A stretch of 64,000 bases of DNA from Tigriopus japonicus (lineage: Eukaryota; Arthropoda; Copepoda; Harpacticoida; Harpacticidae), in NCBI GenBank assembly GCA_010645155.1, contig CM021322.1, forward strand, positions 693,141 to 757,140, read 5' to 3'. The notes under the pieces are model-generated. The model was not told where the DNA came from. It saw only the letters and a list, made by a program, of their open reading frames with translations, and did not search any database. The stretch's first letter is position 1, and each line of letters starts with the position of its first letter. This document shows, piece by piece, positions 54,173 through 64,000 of the stretch. The translations under genes and the position numbers were made by a program.

Positions 54173-56539
54173 GTTGAGTGAGCCGATTCCCGGCGAGGCT
54201 GACGACACTCCGGAAAGCCCCTTCCTTTGCCTCCTTCAAGGATCAACCCTCGATACGGGCACACGCCACCGGACAAGCCACCCACCCTCCTGAGCACCGC
54301 CCACGGTAAGATTAAGCGAGTGGGCGGTCGATCGGTCAGGCGTCTCTACGGGCACTCACGGCAAAACACGGGTAGAGAGAGCACGCGTGGACCGACGGCA
54401 AGCACTCCTTTTTCTCCCTCTTTCTCTCATGAAAGCACACATGCACGCACGCTCACGCGAGAACCACAACTCGTGGTCGAGACAGTGATGCCAAATTCTA
54501 TTCGACCTTTCAGGTCAAGTGATGTACGCGTAGCTCGTCTGTGATTCATTTCGTGTAAATTGAGTTTTTAACTCTCGTGTGGCCCCTTTGCCATGAGTGA
54601 GATGTATTCCGCTTTTGCCGTTATTTCTGCCTTTTCTTCGTCCATCTATTGCCGGTTATATCTTCGTGACTGGTGGCCAATTCACAAGTAGTCACTCAGG
54701 AATCAAGGTATTCCATAACATTGCGGACGAGAATTACAAGAGGAAAGGAACAAAAAGTGGATTTATTAAATGTATCGAAGGTATGAGATGCTGGATTTTG
54801 TTGCTGGACGAGGAGAAATGGAGAGGCTGGAGAGAGCTTTCATGAGAGAAATGGTTGGAAATGTGAATGATGGCCTCGCTGAGCTGAACGTTGCCCTGGT
54901 TCGTCTGTAGGGCTTTGTTGTAAAAATGAAGGGTGACCCTAAAGTCGTCAATGCCGGATCAGGAGTGAAGTTGTGTTATTGTAAGGAGATACTTGGACAG
55001 TTTAAGTTTGGTTGATGGCACTGATGGAATATCGTTATATAATGATTACATTGCCCATATTAGAAAATGGCAATGCGTATCAAGTATTATTTTGGATCAT
55101 TGTGCGCTGGAAAACTTGACGAACTCCCTCAATGAAGTTGATCGACGGGCCGTAAAACTCAAGGTGACTAGTTATTGTTCGGATTGGTTGGAATTTGTTG
55201 GTTTGAGACATTGGAAATTGGCGAAACAAATTGGGTTGTCCGCATAGGACATAAATGCTTGGATATCTACCACAATATTTCAACAAGTATTGAACGAAAT
55301 CAAGTATAAATAGTGAGTTGTTAAGAAACAAAAGAGTACATTCGTATTTCAAGGAGCCCAAAGTTCATTAAAAATGGTATTCATTTTCCAACCCATTCTT
55401 AGTTACCAACCGTACCAACCCATAAGTCCTCCCGCAAATGAATCTTGATCACATCTGGTCACATCTATCTTTATGGCCCTGCAAGAGACAAGAGAGAGAA
55501 AAACTGTCTGCTTCCAAAGAATTAAAACAGGGTAGCTAGTCTGATGTTCCTTTCAGTTTAAAATAAGCCAAATCGGGAACATCTTGTTGTTTTGTGCTCC
55601 TTCGCATGATGCTTCAGGCTCAAAAAATGTCCAATACTCTAATGTTCTTTAAGCAACAGGAATTTGCCATATGATTCTAGTATTCATTATATTTGTGCTA
55701 CTAGAATGACGAGTTGTTTAATTCTTTGGCAAAGCTGAAGAGGTAAGTAGGCCGGTACAAAATACTGTGAGCGAGACCAATATTTTGACTCCGAAAATCA
55801 AAATTATTTTAGTTCGTAATTTATTAAGATAAAAACGACGAACCATCTATTAACTTATAATTTCAAGGCTTTGTTTTGAATTCGGAAAATTAAAGGAAAT
55901 AGGGATGATAGTTCAAAAATGTCAAAGAAGGTTTGAGGATTTGATTTTTACAATTTTCAGCCTTAATTTGAGATAAGAATATTTTTGGGCAAGGTGAAAA
56001 TATTTTTGAGCGCGTCAAAATAGTTTTCAACGTTATAGATTAGTGATGGACCGAAAGGGCTCATAGCCTAAACTGAAAGTTTTGGCTGAAAGAGGGCTTA
56101 GCAGAAACCAAAACAGGTTGATTGCAAAATGGTATAAATGCAAAACTCACGTTCAAAACTTAATTTACTCATGTGTTTGACGTTGGGCAGTCTTAAATTT
56201 TGAATAATCGGAAAACCTAAATTTCAGAGGTTTTTGCACCAAAATGTTTTCGATTTTGTTAGTTTCAGTGGGTCCACCAATGTGGGTGCACCCGCTAATC
56301 TCTCTTTTTCAGTAACTACAGCTAAAGTTAGAATGGTTTGCACTTTTTTTATCTCTAAAAAATATTTTATGTCCGGAACAGGTTGCGTTGCGAGTTCCTA
56401 TGATCTTTTATAGATAGGAAGAAGTGGGCAATTAGTGATAAAACTTGTTTTATACGTTAATTCCAATTTCTGATGGGAAACAAACAAATATAACCAAGAA
56501 CAAACAAAGACAAACAAACGACAGCATACCAAACAAATA
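54173..56539. other. PPM1G upstream region and intergenic DNA
   Basis: 54173-54560 is GC-rich and probably holds the PPM1G 5' UTR and promoter. Open frames at 54993-55247 and nearby start at weak codons and show no family. AT-rich beyond 55400. Confidence 0.35.
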
Positions 56540-56913
56540 GAAATTACAAACAAAGAACAAACAAATTGGAAAGAGAAGTCAACAGCTGTTGTTTGTTTTG
56601 GTCTCCCCGAAAAACAGGGCTGCAAAAAATGACATCCCTTACGAGTTGAAAAAGGTCAAAAGAAAATCGAAGTCTAGAACAATTTTCGAAAGTCAAAAGT
56701 AAGTGTTCCATTTGTATGGGATATATCTCTTGGACCAATAAATCATTTCAAAAGCAATAATTATTGTCGCAAAAATAATCATAAGATACTCACTTTTACA
56801 AATCATGACAAATCTTGACAGCAACACTGTTCTTATTTGGGAATGGTACAAACTTACCCCAAACAAACAAATATTCTGAAAACCCAAACAAATATGCAAA
56901 CAAACAAACAAAG
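56480..56913. repeat. (AAAC)-rich patches
   Basis: Two clusters of caaacaaa units at about 56480-56565 and 56857-56913 (aaacaaacaaatat, gcaaacaaacaaacaaag). Simple-sequence DNA, or the worn tails of SINE copies that end in the same motif. Confidence 0.5.
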
Positions 56914-58270
56914 AAATGGCCAATTTGTTCGCATCAGTAATTCCAATGACACCATCTCTCTTTTCAGTTATGAATCTACCCAAGGACATTTTAATTTCTC
57001 AGGATGAATTACAGAAATACAACTTAAGGCTTGCTGTTGTACTAAAGTGTGAGGGGTTTTTCAGCGTAGTAAATGTTCCGTTGAATTTTCATTGTAGTAA
57101 CTGGGTACTCTGTAATGCATCCTTTGTTGAGTCATCCTTGATCTACCTCGCGAGTCTCAATAACGTTCCCCCAGAAAGCCCCGCAAGTACGACTGGCTGC
57201 CCATCATGACGAACCGAGAATCGACCAGCTGGACGATCCTCCGCCTTCGTCGAGTCAGGAACCTCTCACCACAGGACGCGAACTTCAACTGACGCTTAGC
57301 CCAAAGAGGCCCTTAAAACGGTGCGGCTCTGCAGTGAATTTGAATGAAATTGCCAAAAGACGATAGAAAAAGGTGCTGGATCGCAAACATCACTTCAGAA
57401 CAAAGTTGCAGCATGAAATAGCGCTCCTTGTCCTGCCATCAATTTTCATAATGATGCTTTCTGTTCTTAGGAATTAGTCAAAACAGTGCTGCTTCAAACC
57501 AATGTGTCGCACAAAACTGAGAATGGATCTCAATTAAACGCATGTATAACTTGAATATAATAATAACAACTTTAGACAACGGGTTCAACTATGCACAGAT
57601 CAAGTTTCATGAAAAGTGAGCGTGTTTTAGGAAAACTGGCCCTGTTATTAACAATGAACTTACAGCCAGAAAAATTCACACTCTTCCCCATAAAACCGTC
57701 AGTTTTAATCAACATTTTACCATCTGAAGTGCTTGAAATCCATTGGATGCCAAATATCAACATTTTGACAGGCCAAACCGAGAGGAAGCACAAGATTGAA
57801 CAAATCATTCATCAACTTATAGTTGAGTTGTTGATGATTCCCTCTGAATGATTATTCATACAGAATGAATGAACTAAAGAACGTATCACCTTCATGGATC
57901 ACTATATTCTTCACTTTGATGGTGTTGTTAGGTACTTATAATCTGAAACCATTGGTATTTCAGGATAAGTTGAATAGGGTTGATAATGAGTGGTGAACGT
58001 GATTTACCCAAGAGTGGGTGGCATTTAGTTATCTCTAAGAGACAGATACACGTACCAGAATGATGTCTAGACAATTCATCTACTGATTTAGTATGAAATA
58101 TTGAGTCCATAACACTGGCCTATCGTTCAGTCCATAGATAGGGCCTCATTGGGCTCTCGAAAACAACAACAAACAGCTGTCTTCGCATACTCTTCGGCCA
58201 GTATATCCACGGTCGAGTCGATGAACTTCGAGCCCGCCGGGAACGATCGAACAAAGTCCGTGCACCTTCT
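56914..58270. other. Intergenic stretch before the zinc-finger gene
   Basis: The open frames at 56916-57209 and 57591-57851 are unsupported. From about 58140 the DNA becomes GC-rich. Confidence 0.35.
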
Positions 58271-58276
58271 CCGTAA

Positions 58277-58304
58277 GCTTCTCGCTTCTCGCTTCTCGCT
58301 TCTC
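58277..58304. repeat. Four tandem copies of gcttctc
   Basis: A 7-bp unit repeated four times in the GC-rich region ahead of the zinc-finger gene. Probably a simple tandem duplication in its promoter or 5' UTR. Confidence 0.8.
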
Positions 58305-58810
58305 GGGTCGGTCGGGCAAAGAATCGCCAGAACTCGCTGAACAGACCAAGAAAAGAAGGAAGGAATAAAAGAGGGGCGGACAGACAGACAGACTGAGAGA
58401 ATGAGTGAGAGTGAGGGACCCCAGTGGCGGCCTACACACCAACAGACTCCGTAGGACCCGAGGTGAGTGAGAGCTAGGAGGAGGAGGAGGACCAACACCA
58501 TCGCTCGCCACCAAGGTGGATCCAGATCCCAGACCCAACCCATTCCTGGCCGCCCCCCGCTTCACGCCCACCCCGAGTCATGCGGGCTGGTCCTTGACCC
58601 CGAGAGGGATCGCAAGATCCCCGAGATTCGAGAGTGTGGGAAAAGGTGAACGTACAAACAAACGGTCAATCGCTCGAACGCCCTCTATGCTCCCGGGTTC
58701 GTTGGCCTTGATGCCCGTGGCTTTGAAGCCCTTGAGCGCACACACGCCTGGGTTCGTCGCGTTCGAACCCATAGCCGTTGTCGATCGGTCTCGCTAAGAG
58801 GAGGCGGGTC

Positions 58811-61800
58811 ATGATGGCCGACGCTCAGACGGTGGGGGCCACGCCCACCTCCGCCCAGTGTCCCGTTTGTCAGCGACGGGTGGTTCCGCCCTTGTCGCAG
58901 CATTTGACCACCCATTCCAAAGAGGAAGTGGTGGCCGCTTTGTTGAATAGCAATTTGGTGTCCGCCGCTTCGCCGCCCGCCAATCCCACTCGACCGGCGC
59001 CTCCGCCCGCTCACGCCTCTCCCGCGGGTTTGAACGCCCATCGAATGGCTCCGGCGGCATCGGTGGCCTCGCCCAATGGGGCTTTGTTGGCTCAGCCCAC
59101 GCTGACGTCGATGTTAGGCGCCGTATCCGGACCCGGCGGTTCGCTCATCCTGCCTTCGCCCAACGGCGGGATGTCCACGGGTTTGACGGGTGGACACCCG
59201 AATGGACCCGCCTCCCTGTTTTTACCCCCGTTAATGGGCATGATGCAAGTGGTGAACTCTCCGTGTCTCATTCCGCAACCCGGCGGACCGCCCATTCTAG
59301 TGAACATGCCCAGTTACGTGTATCCCAATATGATGGGTGGTATGTTTAACCCGTTGGGCCCGGGCTTCATGGGTGGGAATACCCATCCCACCATCACATC
59401 AGTTCCGGCCAGCATGACGGTCGATCCCATGGCGTCGCATATTCCCGTATCGTCCATGTTAGGTACGCCCCTATCAACCGTGGTGTCGAGTGGTTTAAGC
59501 GCCTATCCGACGCCCGCTCGCCCGACATTGCGGCCTTCGGTCTCGCTTCCGGTCGTGTCTGTCCCACCCATCCCCACTCGACCCACCGAAAGTCCCACTC
59601 GGGTGCCTCATCGCGGTTCGTTTCCCAATCCGACTATTTCCAGTCTCATACCACCGTCGGTACCATCACCTCCGTCACAGTCTCGTCAGTCCGGACACCC
59701 AAACACTCCCAGTTCTCTATCGTCGTCACCCGTGAATTTGAATTGCGATGCTTCGCCTGGATTCTTATCCGGCGAAAGTTCGCCCGAGAGTCGAGATATG
59801 CCTTCGACGTCATCCACTGTGATTCCGGTAGAATCATCGAGGAGCTCCAAGACAACCCCTTCTTCCGGTCAATCGAATCGAGTGCCCACGGTTCAAGATA
59901 CACTACTATCGCGAGCCTCGAGTGACGATGAGGCCAATCCTTTGCTTCCGATGGAACCCCAGCTCACATCACCTTCCAATCGTAGATCGCGATTTCCTTC
60001 TACCGGTTCGGGAAAACGGACCATGCCTTCGACCAGTGACGGCATGTTTGGTTTTACTCAGTACGCCGTGGATAGTCCTTATCCTGCTGCCTCACTGAAT
60101 TTCTCCTCCATGTTGCTGGATCCACCGACTGGTTCTCAAAGTACGGTTCCACGTAGCGCCTCTCCCATGGCTTTGGCCTCAACGATTTCATCCACATCTT
60201 CGACATCGTCATCCACCTTGACCTCACCCACTTCATCCAATCCTCGAGATGTTGTGGTGGGTCCGGTCATTAAAACTGAACTAACCGATTCTGGTCAAAG
60301 TAGTTATAATGTGTGTACGGTGGAGACGGTCAGTGATTTGGCCAATGCTCTGAAGTATGACGATGTCCAGATCGTGGTGCCCAACGAGTTACTAGAAACA
60401 AGTGAATTCAAGTCTTTCATATCCACCTTGAACTCCATCCCGGCTCACGATTCACCGGGATCGTCAGGTCATTTATTTGACCACATGAAGTCGGACCCCG
60501 ATTGCGCGGCTCCTCCCAACACGCCAAATCAGACACGTCCTCCCTCAGTCACATCGGAAATGAACCCAACACCGGTTAATAATCCAACCTCGCCTAAACC
60601 ATGTAGTAGTAAAGATGTGCTCAATTCTCTGGGCAGAGGGGTGGAAAGCATTCTACCCCATAATCTTGAGGAATCTGACGACGAAATCACGCTTCAAGAT
60701 TTGGTCGCCATGGAAACCTTGGACGATGCAGATGACGTGGGTGATGATGACCAGTTTTTTACCTTATCGTCAAGTACAAATCCTTTGGAGCCTTTCATGA
60801 ACTCCATACTTCAAGTGCCCGAGGGTCTTCGTTCCTCGAATTCGTGTGAGAAATGTGGACAAAAGTTCTCTTCGTCCTTTGAGTATCGAGATCATGTGGA
60901 AAGGTGTCAAGCTAAGACCATGCCCAACAAAGGCATCGGCAAGAAGAGTTCCAAGAGCTCTGCTAAAACCAAAGTTAGGCCCAACCTTCTTCCTCAACCA
61001 CCACAACAAGAACAACAGCAACAAACAAAACCTTCAATTTCATCTTCTACTCCTTCCTCCTCCAAGAGTTCTCAACCCCAAACAATGCAAGCCTCATCTC
61101 AAAGTGAAACCCTGCCGGAGGATGCTCAAACCGAGAGCCCCGTCGTGGCTTCAGATGGTGCCGTTTCGCATCCCTCCGACTTAGATTCATCCCAATCCGA
61201 CTCGAAAGTCGATCTGCTCTCTTTAGCGCAAATTAAGATGGAAATCAAGACTGAGGTCAAGACTGAAATGCTTTCGGCCTCCCAGTCCGTTTTGGGTGGA
61301 ACAGGCCAGCATTGGAAGTGTAACGAGTGCAAAGTGGTCTTTGAGACCGGTCCGCAGCTACTCGAGCATCTGGACCTCATTCGGCGTAGTGATCATAAGT
61401 GCATGGTGTGCCACCTGATCTTTGAGGATCGACGCACTCAGGTGCTTCACAAGAAGAAATTTCATAGTGCAGCTCCCAGTATTAAAACTGAACCACTAGT
61501 CGGCACCACCATAGATATCCAGCCCAATGAAAATGGCGAGTACATCTGTGACAAGTGTGATCGTGCCTTCAAAGACAAGGATCTCATAGTCAAGCATCTT
61601 CAATGCCACGAAGAAGAGAAACCCTTTGAATGTCTCGAGTGTGGAAAGAAATTTGGCAAGCCTTCGCTGCTTCGCGATCATCGCAAGCGACATTTCGAGG
61701 TGGGCCAATTCGAATGCGGCTACTGTAAAAAGCGCTTCTACACACCCAACAAGTTGCGGGAGCATATCAGAATTCATACGGGCGAGGCACCGCTAACCTG

Positions 61801-62617
61801 CAATGTGTGCGGGAAAGGTTTCCGTCGCCATAGCAACCTCTCTGAGCATAAACGCATTCATATGGAAAATCGACCCGTCAAACCTCCTAAAGAGCTGTTT
61901 TGTCATTGCGGAAAAGTGTTCAAGACCCAACGGGATTTGGATTGGCATCAAGAAGGCGAGCATGATCGTAAACCGAAGAAGTGTACTTATTGTGGTGAAG
62001 TGTTCGTTCACGGCTCGAGTTTGACTCGTCACATTCGTCTGAAGCACGAATCTAATTTCCTTCCACAAGACCGAAAATCGTCGTTGTACGCCGAATGCCC
62101 GCATTGCAATTTGACCTTCTACAAGACGAGTATCAACAAGCATATCCGTATCAAGCATCAGTTGCAAAAGGCTTTCCAATGTGAGATCTGCAAGAAGTCC
62201 TTTGTCACCAAATGCAACTTGGAAAACCACATGTGGCAACACAAAGGTATCCGATCTCGTCCTTTCAAGTGTCACTTGTGTAAGAAAGCCTACTTGAGGC
62301 AGAATCTGCTGGATGTGCACATGAGGTCTCATCGTGGAATCAAGCCCTTTGTGTGCAACGAGTGTGGTCTCCAATTCGGGAACAAATCCAATTGGCAGAG
62401 ACACGTGTCCGAGCATTCGGGGACGAGAAACTACGAATGTCCTCACTGTCAGAAGCGCTTCTCTCGAGGATATTATCTGACTGATCATCTCAAAGTGCAC
62501 ACGGGTGAGAAACCGTACATCTGTGGGATTTGCGGCAAAACCGCAGCCACCAGGAGCAACTACAATTCTCATCTGCGAACTCACATCACGCGAGAGCCCG
62601 TGAACTCCGAGGTCTAG
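58811..62617 (+). CDS. Large C2H2 zinc-finger protein, 15 fingers, intronless
   Basis: 1268 residues. The open frame begins earlier, but the first ATG pair is at 58811. A putative DNA-binding transcription factor. Near the N-terminus a C-x2-C..H-x3-H unit (CPVCQRRVVPPLSQHLTTH) precedes EEVVAALL. Residues about 50-670 are Pro/Ser/Thr-rich and disordered, with one acidic patch (EESDDEITLQDLVAMETLDDADD). There is a solitary finger at about 677, a Gln/Ser linker, then fourteen fingers from about 833 to 1260, several joined by TGE(K/A)P-type linkers (HTGEAPL, HTGEKPY). Finger 8 starts CHC instead of C-x2-C. Two VKTE/IKTE-like motifs (IKMEIKTEVKTE near 818; IKTEP near 896; VIKTELTD near 493) are potential SUMO sites. 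I do not recognise the ortholog. Confidence 0.9.
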   Translation: MMADAQTVGATPTSAQCPVCQRRVVPPLSQHLTTHSKEEVVAALLNSNLVSAASPPANPTRPAPPPAHASPAGLNAHRMAPAASVASPNGALLAQPTLTSMLGAVSGPGGSLILPSPNGGMSTGLTGGHPNGPASLFLPPLMGMMQVVNSPCLIPQPGGPPILVNMPSYVYPNMMGGMFNPLGPGFMGGNTHPTITSVPASMTVDPMASHIPVSSMLGTPLSTVVSSGLSAYPTPARPTLRPSVSLPVVSVPPIPTRPTESPTRVPHRGSFPNPTISSLIPPSVPSPPSQSRQSGHPNTPSSLSSSPVNLNCDASPGFLSGESSPESRDMPSTSSTVIPVESSRSSKTTPSSGQSNRVPTVQDTLLSRASSDDEANPLLPMEPQLTSPSNRRSRFPSTGSGKRTMPSTSDGMFGFTQYAVDSPYPAASLNFSSMLLDPPTGSQSTVPRSASPMALASTISSTSSTSSSTLTSPTSSNPRDVVVGPVIKTELTDSGQSSYNVCTVETVSDLANALKYDDVQIVVPNELLETSEFKSFISTLNSIPAHDSPGSSGHLFDHMKSDPDCAAPPNTPNQTRPPSVTSEMNPTPVNNPTSPKPCSSKDVLNSLGRGVESILPHNLEESDDEITLQDLVAMETLDDADDVGDDDQFFTLSSSTNPLEPFMNSILQVPEGLRSSNSCEKCGQKFSSSFEYRDHVERCQAKTMPNKGIGKKSSKSSAKTKVRPNLLPQPPQQEQQQQTKPSISSSTPSSSKSSQPQTMQASSQSETLPEDAQTESPVVASDGAVSHPSDLDSSQSDSKVDLLSLAQIKMEIKTEVKTEMLSASQSVLGGTGQHWKCNECKVVFETGPQLLEHLDLIRRSDHKCMVCHLIFEDRRTQVLHKKKFHSAAPSIKTEPLVGTTIDIQPNENGEYICDKCDRAFKDKDLIVKHLQCHEEEKPFECLECGKKFGKPSLLRDHRKRHFEVGQFECGYCKKRFYTPNKLREHIRIHTGEAPLTCNVCGKGFRRHSNLSEHKRIHMENRPVKPPKELFCHCGKVFKTQRDLDWHQEGEHDRKPKKCTYCGEVFVHGSSLTRHIRLKHESNFLPQDRKSSLYAECPHCNLTFYKTSINKHIRIKHQLQKAFQCEICKKSFVTKCNLENHMWQHKGIRSRPFKCHLCKKAYLRQNLLDVHMRSHRGIKPFVCNECGLQFGNKSNWQRHVSEHSGTRNYECPHCQKRFSRGYYLTDHLKVHTGEKPYICGICGKTAATRSNYNSHLRTHITREPVNSEV

Positions 62618-63083
62618 ATTCCCAATTTTTCTACTTCTTGTACTCATCATATACAAGCACAAACGTACTCGACGTTTCCTTCGCGCTTTATGATATATTT
62701 ATGATCCTGCAAAAACCGCATCACTAACGCCTCTTTGAGTCTTAAGATTAAATATTGTAAACCATGACCATCGTTTGTTTGGTCCTTGGCCTTATTTGTC
62801 AACCCCCACCCATGGCTTCTTCTTGCTCTCTTAGATATGTTTTGTTGTGTTTAAATTGTTCCATACACTACTAAATGTTGAAAGTTATTTTCAATAGTAG
62901 AAATAACCATGATAGAACCAATAATTTATGTTTTTAGTACCCAATTACCAAGCTTGGCTATTGTCAAATACTACTTTTAAGCATCCCGAACCAACCATAA
63001 ACTCCTTTACATGTGAGTGATAAGACCTTTTGTCAGGAAGGTTTTGTAAATATACATATGCCATGTAACCAATACAAAAAGTA
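62618..63083. other. 3' UTR of the zinc-finger gene
   Basis: The likely poly(A) signal is ATTAAA at 62747-62752. Nothing else is seen. Confidence 0.45.
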
Positions 63084-63254
63084 CCTTTTGAAAAATGATT
63101 TCATCGTCTACACCTAAGTGCTCGCTCCCAACAATTACATTGAAGGCTGTCTGCGCTCTACGTACGATTGCGCTTAAAGGCTCTTTGGCATTGTCTCGAT
63201 CGAAGCACAAGTAAAAATCTTGCTCAAAAAGAGAGCGTTCGCTTGCCAACCGTA
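63084..63254 (-). CDS. Possible internal exon of an unidentified gene
   Basis: On the minus strand a ttttatag acceptor near 63254 and a CAAAAG|GTACTT donor at 63084 frame an open stretch. It reads RLASERSLFEQDFYLCFDRD, then VRRAQTAFNVIVGSEHLGVDDEIIFQK. The residue mix is protein-like, unlike the surrounding non-coding DNA. No neighbouring exon, start or stop could be placed and no family is recognised. Confidence 0.25.
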
Positions 63255-64000
63255 CTGTAATACTATAAAAAGTGAAAGGCAACTACGAGATGGAACAGAA
63301 AACAAACCAAAAACGGGGGTCTGCGTGTTCCCCGTTCCACGTACAGTACTACTATGCCTTCCTACCCGCTTCTCCATCCCTCTCCTAAAGCGATGCTCGC
63401 TTTCCGAAAATAGAGCCAGAATTCCACTAGTTAGTTATACCTCGATCTTCCTGCTGTTTAATGTTACTTATCGTGTTCTCGAGTGTGGATGGAGGAAGTT
63501 TCTAACGCACTTCGTACATGTGAGCGACAAACGTCACCTGGCTTGATTATTTGTTCCAACCTGTGCGGAGTTTGTGACAAAAAATGGAGCTTTCTAGTAT
63601 TCACGTAAGATGCGATTTGTAGTGTGTTTGTATGCTTCAGACGAATCAAAGTTGAAACATATTCATTGCATGATTTAGAACGAATGGACTCGACATGCTT
63701 CGCAATCGCCTGAAACCGATGCTATGGTAAGCAATTAAGGTTCCCTAGATTAGATAGCAAGTGAGTGAGTGGAGTGTCAATATAACATCAAAAATAAAAG
63801 ACCCGACGCCTTTTAATATGAGCTCGGTTTCGCATAAAAGACTTGTTCGGTTAGTGTCATGCCGATTCAGATCGAGTGAACAATACATTCGACTTCTAAT
63901 GTTTGAATCCCACGCTTTGCCATCTTGTCGATCGATCTTGTTTCACTCGCAAGGATTAACGAACATGCCCTTGACTTGATTGTTCCAAACCTTTGGAACC
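63255..64000. other. Window end, nothing supported
   Basis: Short open frames only; no conserved features seen. Confidence 0.4.

Noticed and set aside
56916..57209. 97-residue open frame as a possible gene
   Set aside because: Starts in an AAAC-rich patch, shows no domain or splice context, and is followed by stops in all frames.
61793..62662. 289-residue minus-strand open frame
   Set aside because: Shadow of the zinc-finger array on the other strand.

Overview
The window looks like nuclear DNA of an arthropod, most likely a crustacean and plausibly a copepod. The reasons are an arthropod-type 'pipe' 2-O-sulfotransferase gene, many short introns (about 60-200 bp) with GT..AG ends, AT-rich intergenic DNA, and a dense mix of eukaryotic mobile elements. 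The exact organism is an inference. I see no bacterial-style operons, CRISPR arrays or rRNA genes. Exon joins were worked out by hand from splice signals and checked for reading-frame continuity; no transcript data were available.

Layout. 1-5.8 kb: non-coding DNA with a short hAT-like element and a tRNA-derived SINE. 5.9-7.6 kb: TOMM6 (+) and DECR1 (-), tail to tail. 9-10.7 kb: a second SINE copy and a foldback-like element whose arms are tandem repeats. 11.7-14.8 kb: an ankyrin-repeat gene (+), a small secreted acidic-tyrosine protein gene (-) and a four-helix MARVEL/CMTM gene (-). 15.6-21.3 kb: an inverted pair of SINEs, then a nearly intact Ty3/gypsy retrotransposon of CsRn1 type (-) with identical 108-bp LTRs. 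22.5-31.97 kb: an intronless insulin-degrading enzyme gene (+), an adhesion GPCR gene (+) and a carbohydrate sulfotransferase gene (-); the last two converge with stop codons 12 bp apart. 32-39.5 kb: a mobile-element graveyard (Tc1 relic, GGTCAC-arm element, LINE 3' end, long-TIR mariner-type element). 40.1-45.1 kb: a pipe-like sulfotransferase gene (-). 45.8-48.7 kb: a rearranged repeat copy and a long hairpin. 50.1-54.2 kb: PPM1G (-). 58.8-62.6 kb: an intronless 15-finger C2H2 protein gene (+). 62.6-64 kb: mostly empty, with one possible exon.

The most notable observation is in the pipe-like gene. It carries two separate tandem exon duplications: an 80/80-nt pair over the catalytic-histidine segment, and a 116/125-nt pair over the Cys-rich FFCG segment. 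Every duplicate is 3n+2 long, enters in phase 0 and leaves in phase 2. Exactly one exon of each pair can therefore be used, which predicts four enzyme isoforms differing near the active site. Two Golgi-type sulfotransferases and a small secreted protein rich in acidic-flanked tyrosines lie within the same window; no functional link between them is shown.
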